Source: Pseudoruegeria sp. SK021 (GTDB lineage: Bacteria > Pseudomonadota > Alphaproteobacteria > Rhodobacterales > Rhodobacteraceae). From it: a stretch of DNA of 64,000 bases. Where the stretch lies: contig NZ_MTBG01000002.1 in the NCBI RefSeq assembly GCF_002119405.1, forward strand, positions 157,209-221,208, in the 5' to 3' direction. The position numbers were made by a program, and so were the translations under genes. Below the pieces are notes generated by a model that saw only the letters and a program-made list of their open reading frames with translations, ran no database searches and was not told the origin of the DNA. Shown here in pieces: positions 58,809 through 64,000 of this stretch. How positions within the stretch are numbered: position 1 is the stretch's first letter; each line of letters starts with the position of its first letter.

Positions 58809-59678
58809 TCAGGATGCGGCTTCAAGCGTGTCCCGTACACGTGGCGCGGCATCGCTACCGGGCCGGGCGATTTGGGCGGCACCGGCGACATAGACGGTGC
58901 TTCCGGTCGTGAAGGTGTTGTCAGGCGCCAGAAGAAACAGGGCGGGTTTGACAATATCATCCGGCACCCCTGCCCGTCCTGCGGGATTGGCGCTGCGGAT
59001 AAACTCTTCCCAGCTGTTCCGATCCTCGCGACGAAAGGCGTTGCGATCGGTCTGAATCAGCCCGGGCGCGATATTGTTGATCATCACGTTATCGCTGGCG
59101 CATTGCACCGCAAGGTTTTCGATCAGATTGCGCAAGGCCGCCTTCGTCATGGCATAAATCGGCATCTCTGGGCTGGGCGCAACTTCTTGCACCGAACCGA
59201 TCGTGACGATCCGGCCATAGCCTTCGGCCTGCATCGACGGCAAAACTGCCTGCAACAGAGCGATGTTGGCGGTAATATTCACCTGAAGTTGCACCGCGAT
59301 ATCTGTGGGCGTCTGACGCCAGAAGGCTTTGTTAATTTGGGCGCTGGCGGACAAAACCAAAGTATCAAGCGCCCCAAGTCTGCGCTCGCACTCCGCCACC
59401 AAGGCCTGCGCGGCACCGGCCTGCGCGATATCGCTTTCAATGGCGACAGCGGTGCCGCCGCTGGCGGTGATCTGCTCGACCAAACGGTCGGCGGCTCCGG
59501 CATGGCCTGCCATTTCGTCAGCGCGCGCCGAATAGCTGATTGCCACCCGCGATCCCGCCTTGGCAAGACCAAGGGCGATGGCCGCCGCGATACCGCGGCT
59601 GGCACCCGTCACAAGCGAGGTGCGGCCAGAAAAGGCGTTATCGGCGATCATAGCGGATGTCCTGTCTAATGATGTCAT
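58809..59678 (-). CDS. SDR-family oxidoreductase
   Basis: A 289-residue short-chain dehydrogenase with an intact Ser162-Tyr175-Lys179 set (YAMTK). The nucleotide loop reads TGASRGIA, with alanine instead of the third glycine, and the usual NNAG strand reads VLSASA. Both are tolerated variations. The C-terminus ends in the family VAGAAQ strand plus a short tail. The start overlaps the stop of the enolase-family gene, so a role in the same sugar-acid pathway is likely. Confidence 0.88.
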   Translation of the reverse strand: MTSLDRTSAMIADNAFSGRTSLVTGASRGIAAAIALGLAKAGSRVAISYSARADEMAGHAGAADRLVEQITASGGTAVAIESDIAQAGAAQALVAECERRLGALDTLVLSASAQINKAFWRQTPTDIAVQLQVNITANIALLQAVLPSMQAEGYGRIVTIGSVQEVAPSPEMPIYAMTKAALRNLIENLAVQCASDNVMINNIAPGLIQTDRNAFRREDRNSWEEFIRSANPAGRAGVPDDIVKPALFLLAPDNTFTTGSTVYVAGAAQIARPGSDAAPRVRDTLEAAS

Positions 59679-60859
59679 GCGTCGGGGCCAGCACCGGGCG
59701 TGCCGAGGAAGCTGGCCAATCGGTTGGCTGACGTGACTTGTGAAAGTTCCAATGCCTCAGCGGCTGGTGTGAAACCGAAACCAGCCCCGCTGGCACACGC
59801 GACGCGTCCATCGTTTACCGATGCAGCGTTCGGCCGGATGCGGGCGGTCATCTCGGATTCGCCGATCTGTCGTTCCAGAATTAAGAAAGCCGGTACGCTT
59901 GCCGCAACTTCGACCGACACCGCATCAAGGACCGGACCGACGGGATTGTGCAAGCTGGCACCGACGCCAGACGCTGCAGCCAAACGCAGCATGGCGACGC
60001 CTTCCTGAAGGCCCGTCAGGCGCAGATCAGGCAGGACAACGTCGTGTCCGCCTTGGGCAATCAACTGAGCCATCTGCCAAGTATTGGTAACAGCTTCCCC
60101 GCCAGCCAACCGGGCACCGCCCGCATGGCATGCCGCGCGAAGACGCCGCTGGTCATCCGGCGTGATCAGATGCATTGCCGTCGGATCTTCGATCCAAACC
60201 ACGCCCATACGGCACAGCTCGGCCACCACTTGCCGGGCACCTTGAAGATCAAACCGGTCGTGACAGTCGACAAAAACATCGGCATCGGTGCCAAGCTCAG
60301 CCCGGACCGCAGCTACCCTATCGAATCCAACCTGCATTACTGCCCGCCGCTCAGACCAATCCAAACGATCCCAGCGGTAGCCATCAAACGGCGCGATCTT
60401 GACGGCGCAAGCACCGGTCGCCTGCACGATATGGCGGGCTTGCGCCGCAAATCCGCCCGGGCTGCGATCCTGAATTCCGCGATTAATATTGGCATAGAAC
60501 GGCACGGAGGCTTGTAGCGCGCCGCCCAGCATTTCGGCCAATGGCAGGTTGGCGCGACGCGCGGCCAGATCCAGACCCGCTTGCTCCAGCGCACTGAACA
60601 ATGCCCTGCGGCCCGGCGCAATTTCAGCTTGGCGCAGCGTCGCGATCAGCTCCTGCACACCCCGGGTTGGGGCTTGCTTCAAGACTTTCGACAAGTGACC
60701 GGCCAGCTCAACAATCTCGGCTTCATTGCCGAAACTTGTGGCCTCGCCCCACCCTTCGCACCCAGCGCTATCGCGCAAACACAGGAACAACCACGTGGTC
60801 TTGGCCGACACGGCAGCCTGCCAAAGCGTGGCTTCAGAAATTGTAATGGCGTGGGTCAT
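59675..60859 (-). CDS. Enolase-superfamily sugar-acid dehydratase (mandelate racemase type)
   Basis: A 394-residue enzyme of the mandelate racemase/muconate lactonising group. Candidate metal ligands are Asp198 (VDCHDRF), Glu224 (WIEDP) and Glu255 (GGEAV). Candidate acid-base residues are Lys154, His200 and His304 (HNPVGP), a set compatible with aldonate dehydratases such as galactonate or gluconate dehydratase. GGAGG before the ATG at 60859 sets the start. First gene of the leftward operon; substrate unproven. Confidence 0.85.
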   Translation of the reverse strand: MTHAITISEATLWQAAVSAKTTWLFLCLRDSAGCEGWGEATSFGNEAEIVELAGHLSKVLKQAPTRGVQELIATLRQAEIAPGRRALFSALEQAGLDLAARRANLPLAEMLGGALQASVPFYANINRGIQDRSPGGFAAQARHIVQATGACAVKIAPFDGYRWDRLDWSERRAVMQVGFDRVAAVRAELGTDADVFVDCHDRFDLQGARQVVAELCRMGVVWIEDPTAMHLITPDDQRRLRAACHAGGARLAGGEAVTNTWQMAQLIAQGGHDVVLPDLRLTGLQEGVAMLRLAAASGVGASLHNPVGPVLDAVSVEVAASVPAFLILERQIGESEMTARIRPNAASVNDGRVACASGAGFGFTPAAEALELSQVTSANRLASFLGTPGAGPDA

Positions 60860-60991
60860 TCCGTCCTCCGTTCCCACAATGTGAAACGATATTCAAAACG
60901 TGTCAACATGCGATATTGAGATAAATCTGCTTTCTATATGTGACATCCGTGCGCTAAGGTCGCCCCGTTAGATGAGCAGGGAATTTTCCAA
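60860..60991. promoter_or_regulatory. Divergent control region of the sugar-acid locus
   Basis: This 132-base AT-rich spacer separates the dehydratase operon from the IclR-lactonase fusion gene. It contains GTGAAACGATATTCAAAAC at 60881-60899 and CTATATGTGACAT near 60934. ATGTGAAAC (60879-60887) is identical to part of the operator-like site at 20023-20031. It is the natural target of the adjacent regulator. Confidence 0.5.
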
Positions 60992-62641
60992 ATGCAGATT
61001 GATGACCCCCTGACCGAGACCGAGGATGTGCCGGGCGCGCAGTCGCTGACCCGCGGCATTGACCTGCTGCTATTGCTGGGACGCTCTGCCCCGCTCAGCT
61101 TCAAGGAAATCCAAGATCATCTAGGGTTATCAAAGGGCTCCGTCCATCGCCTGCTGTCTGCCCTGCGTTCGCGGCGACTTATTCGCTATGATCGGCAAAC
61201 ACGGCGATACGCCATTGGCGCGACGGTCATGTCACTGGCGCGCGGCGCCTTGGATCGCGATGCGACCGTACGCGCCTGTCAGGCCGAGATGTCGCGCCTG
61301 ACACAGGTCCTGCGGGTGCCGTGCTGCCTGTATGTCAGTGATGACGACTCGGTTTTCGTACTGGATGCGGCAGATCCTGCCGGACGTACGGTTCGGGTTT
61401 GGCCCCGTTTAGGCCTGCTGGACAGCCCTCCGGGACAAGCGATTCTGGCGGCACAGCCAGCGGGGCGCAAGAATGAGTGGTCCGCCGACCTTCAGCGCGT
61501 CATCAGCAAGGCCCGCGCCTTGGGTTATGTTGCCGGCTTTGGCGACCCTTTGTTCGTGGCCGCGGCAGTCCGAGACGGCGACGGCACCGTGGTTGGCGCA
61601 TTGTGCTGTCAGTTCGACCCTGCGGGAACCCACCCCGATGCGTTGCACATGGCCGGCCAAACCATCCGCGAGGCAGCCCGCCGCGCTTCGCATCATGTGG
61701 GGCTGACGCAACGCCTGAATGAACAGGTCATCGCGCCCCGTCCCGATGCGCCGTTCCGCGGCACTGTCCGCGATACTGGCCGTGATTATGTCGGAGAAAG
61801 CCCCAGTTGGTGCGCCACCACGGGACGATTGTGGTGGCTCGACGTCTTGGCCCCCGCCCTGCGTTGGCTCGATGTGGGCAACGGCACAAACGGCCGCATC
61901 CTCCTTGAAGGTTTGACCGGTGGCCTTGCATTGACCACTGATGAAGAGTTGCTTCTGACCGGCGAAAACGGCCTGTCTTTGTTCCATCCCGGCACCGGCC
62001 TTTCAACCCCGTTGGTTGATCCAGAATCCCACCGTCCGGAAAACCGGTTTAATACGGTGGGCGTTGACGCAGAGCACTGTTTGTGGACCGGCACGATGCC
62101 GTTGGACAATCTGGAAAAAAGCGGCACGCTGTACCGGATTCGCCCGGATCTGTCGGCGGACATCATCGTCTCGGAAATCTACTTACCTAAGAACACTGTC
62201 TTCAGCCAAAATGGGCGGCGCGCCTATCTGACCGAGCAGGACCCCACCGCAGGACATGCCGTTCTTGTGGCCTATGATCTTGGCGATGATGGCATGCCCT
62301 GCGCGCGCCATGAACTGTTCGTCGGGTCAGACGAGATCGGGCAACCGGCAGGTCTGGCCATCGACGCCGAGGATTGTCTGTGGGTCGCCATGCGTGGCGG
62401 CTGGTCCGTCATTCGTCTGGATGCGCACGGTCAACTCTTGGCGCATGTCCCGTTGCCGGTCCCAATGCCGACCGCCCTGACCTTTGGCGGCCCGGATATG
62501 GGAAGCCTGTTCGTGACCTCGACCTACTTGCGGCTGCCCCCCGGCTACAATGATATTGCGCCTCTGTCCGGGCGGCTGATCGAACTCAGGCCCGGCGTGA
62601 CCGGCCTGCCCCCTGTCCGTGTCAAATTGGAACGACCATGA
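60992..62641 (+). CDS. IclR-type regulator fused to a degenerate SMP-30/gluconolactonase domain
   Basis: A 549-residue fusion. Residues 15-75 are the IclR winged HTH (FKEIQDHLGLSKGSVHRLLS). Residues 80-245 are the IclR effector domain (SKARALGYVAGFGDPLFVAA). Residues 262-549 follow the six-bladed SMP-30 propeller. Compared with the family's four metal ligands (Glu, Asn, Asn, Asp), this domain keeps Glu269 and Asn354 but has Lys400 and Ala453 at the other two, so catalysis is unlikely. I infer a lactone-sensing regulator of the divergent operon. The stop overlaps the next gene (ATGA). Confidence 0.85.
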   Translation: MQIDDPLTETEDVPGAQSLTRGIDLLLLLGRSAPLSFKEIQDHLGLSKGSVHRLLSALRSRRLIRYDRQTRRYAIGATVMSLARGALDRDATVRACQAEMSRLTQVLRVPCCLYVSDDDSVFVLDAADPAGRTVRVWPRLGLLDSPPGQAILAAQPAGRKNEWSADLQRVISKARALGYVAGFGDPLFVAAAVRDGDGTVVGALCCQFDPAGTHPDALHMAGQTIREAARRASHHVGLTQRLNEQVIAPRPDAPFRGTVRDTGRDYVGESPSWCATTGRLWWLDVLAPALRWLDVGNGTNGRILLEGLTGGLALTTDEELLLTGENGLSLFHPGTGLSTPLVDPESHRPENRFNTVGVDAEHCLWTGTMPLDNLEKSGTLYRIRPDLSADIIVSEIYLPKNTVFSQNGRRAYLTEQDPTAGHAVLVAYDLGDDGMPCARHELFVGSDEIGQPAGLAIDAEDCLWVAMRGGWSVIRLDAHGQLLAHVPLPVPMPTALTFGGPDMGSLFVTSTYLRLPPGYNDIAPLSGRLIELRPGVTGLPPVRVKLERP

Positions 62642-63522
62642 CCCACCAAAAGCTCGACTTCACCCCACGCCACAGCGCCATGGCCCTGACGGGCGAGACG
62701 CCACTTTGGGATGCGGCGCGCGGCTGCCTTTGGTGGCTCGACATCCAAGGTCAAAGGCTATTGCAGCACGTGCCGGATGGTCAAGATCGCGCCATTCCGT
62801 TGCCCACCCAATGCGGGCTCATCGCACTTGCCGAAAGCGGACGCCTGATCTTGGGCCTGGAAAACGGCCTCGTTGCGTTAAACCCCGAAACGATGATCTG
62901 GGAACGCCTCAGCGACACCGAAGCCGATGCGCCATCCCGACGCCTGAACGACGGCAAGCCAGACCGCCAGGGACGGCTGTGGTTTGGCTCAATGGACATG
63001 TCCGGGCGCGGTATCCCCACCGGAGGCCTCTTTCGACGGGATATCGACGGCACCGTGACCAAGGTCTTAAGCGACATTGCCATTCCCAACGCAATTCTGG
63101 GCGACCCAGACGCAGACGCAATTTGGTTCACGGACACACCGACCCGAACGCTGGAACACCTGAGCCTTGACGTCGATGGCAATGTGATCAAGCGAAAACC
63201 CGTCCTGACCTTTCCCGAGGGCGATCATCCGGATGGGATGAGCATGGATAGCGACGGCATGCTGTGGATTGCCATCGTCGGCCCCGGTCAGGTGATCCGC
63301 GTTGACCCAAGCACAGGCACCATTCTTCAACGGGTTCAACTTCCAGTCCGTCGGCCAACCATGCCAATCTGGGGTGGACCCGGCAACAACACGCTGTTCG
63401 TTACCAGCCAGCGGCGCTTTCTCACCGCGCAAGAACTGTCCGAACAACCATTGGCTGGCGCGTTGATTGGCGCAAGCGGGAATTATGCGGCAGGTCCGGT
63501 TCTGCGCGTCTCAGGGGTATAA
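62638..63522 (+). CDS. SMP-30/gluconolactonase family sugar lactonase
   Basis: A 294-residue beta-propeller lactonase that opens aldonolactones to acids using a divalent metal. All four ligands are present: Glu20 (GETPLW), Asn104 (RLNDGK), Asn151 (IPNAIL) and Asp199 (HPDGMSMD). Start overlaps the IclR fusion stop, so regulator and enzyme are made together. Its substrate may be a galactonolactone or a related lactone; this follows from context only. Confidence 0.9.
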   Translation: MTHQKLDFTPRHSAMALTGETPLWDAARGCLWWLDIQGQRLLQHVPDGQDRAIPLPTQCGLIALAESGRLILGLENGLVALNPETMIWERLSDTEADAPSRRLNDGKPDRQGRLWFGSMDMSGRGIPTGGLFRRDIDGTVTKVLSDIAIPNAILGDPDADAIWFTDTPTRTLEHLSLDVDGNVIKRKPVLTFPEGDHPDGMSMDSDGMLWIAIVGPGQVIRVDPSTGTILQRVQLPVRRPTMPIWGGPGNNTLFVTSQRRFLTAQELSEQPLAGALIGASGNYAAGPVLRVSGV

Positions 63523-63760
63523 CTGCGCGCTTTGCTCTCGGAAATGCTATTGTAGTTCAAACCGGCCCTTCCCCGCCGAGACGAAATTTCGGGATCTTTC
63601 CGGCTGCCCAGATGAGTTCCATAAAATAGCTGTTCCCAATGCCGGCTGAAGCTACAAAGCACAACGCACCGCAGTCAAAGCGCGCAAATCCTCTTATCTG
63701 AGCGCTTGCCTTCGAAGGCGCGCTTGCCGACCTTCGTAAGGGTCCGGCGTCACTGCTCTG

Positions 63761-64000
63761 TGAACCGCGCCGGGTTTGCCGGAGGCTGAATTGTCTTAGT
63801 TACGCGGCCATATCTGATCGTTCCATAGCAGCATAGAAGTTTGCTTCTGCCTCAGCGGGCGGGATATTCCCGATAGGTTCCAGCAGGCGGCGATTGTTGA
63901 ACCAGTCGACCCATTCGAGGGTGGCATATTCGACGGCTTCAAAGCTGCGCCAGGGGCCACGGCGATGAATGACCTCAGCTTTGAATAGGCCGTTTATCGT
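63761..64000. mobile_element. IS3-family insertion sequence, one end (partial)
   Basis: The likely terminal repeat starts at 63761 with TGAACCGCGCCGGGTTTGCC, typical of IS3-family ends, 39 bases before the transposase stop. The element continues past the right edge, so its other end and target duplication cannot be seen. The 238 bases between the lactonase gene and this end hold no gene. Confidence 0.8.
63800..64000 (-). CDS. IS3-family transposase OrfB, C-terminal part (partial)
   Basis: An open frame runs in from the right edge to TAA at 63800-63802 and encodes 66 residues. The stretch WRSFEAVEYATLEWVDWFNN, then NRRLLEPIGNIPPAEAE, is the end of the rve integrase domain of IS3 transposases. 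The catalytic DDE residues and OrfA would lie outside the window. Confidence 0.93.
   Translation of the reverse strand, partial: TINGLFKAEVIHRRGPWRSFEAVEYATLEWVDWFNNRRLLEPIGNIPPAEAEANFYAAMERSDMAA

Noticed and set aside
54690..64000. Attachment-site repeat of the tRNA-Ser 3' end
   Set aside because: I found no copy of the tRNA 3' terminal sequence in the rest of the window.

Overview
The window looks like a chromosome segment of a GC-rich marine alphaproteobacterium of the Rhodobacterales (Roseobacter/Paracoccaceae type). Indicators are the infC gene with a non-AUG start, the assimilatory sulfur cluster cysG-DUF2849-cysI-cysH-DUF934-fpr, chpT of the CckA-ChpT-CtrA phosphorelay, ornithine-lipid genes olsB-olsA, a urease cluster containing phasin-like ('antifreeze'-type) genes, and the order rplU-rpmA-GNAT-obgE-proB-proA. 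Genus assignment is inference.

Layout. 1-7.1 kb: end of a two-domain cupin gene, a fatty-acid oxidation multienzyme, an EamA permease, a degenerate M48-like membrane protein, an idonate-type zinc dehydrogenase and two decayed gene remnants. 7.1-13.2 kb: Lrp-type regulator divergent from the sulfite/APS reduction cluster and ferredoxin-NADP reductase. 13.3-18.7 kb: infC, then a leftward block purM-purN-rnd-ureE-ureF-ureG. 18.8-29.6 kb: galactoside locus with an ABC sugar importer, GH36 alpha-galactosidase, an SDR lacking its catalytic lysine, dgoK, dgoA and a GH42 beta-galactosidase. 29.7-32.1 kb: tRNA-Ile2(CAT), rhodanese and a secreted pseudo-caspase with peptidoglycan-binding domains. 32.1-36.9 kb: ureD-ureA-ureB-[two phasin-like genes]-ureC, leftward. 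37-53.7 kb: housekeeping (pyrC, pyrE, dnaB, htpX, M32 carboxypeptidase, ctaA, tRNA methyltransferase, thiE-like, olsBA, chpT, proBA, obgE, rpmA, rplU). 53.7-63.5 kb: DUF2059 protein, tRNA-Ser(CGA), an orphan gene, then a tripartite tricarboxylate transporter with an SDR, an enolase-superfamily enzyme, an IclR-lactonase fusion and a stand-alone SMP-30 lactonase. An IS3-family element enters at 63,761 and leaves the window.

How the genes may work together. The 19-29 kb locus imports and hydrolyses galactosides and carries the last two enzymes of the De Ley-Doudoroff galactose pathway (DgoK, DgoA) but no lactonase and no galactonate dehydratase. The 55-63 kb locus carries a lactonase with intact ligands, an enolase-superfamily dehydratase candidate and an acid transporter. 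The two loci share a 9-base element in their control regions, so they could be two halves of one sugar-acid regulon; this is inference.

The most unusual single gene is the IclR regulator at 60,992. It is fused to an SMP-30 domain in which two of four metal ligands are replaced, while the lactonase encoded immediately downstream keeps all four. This suggests that a dead lactonase has become a lactone sensor.
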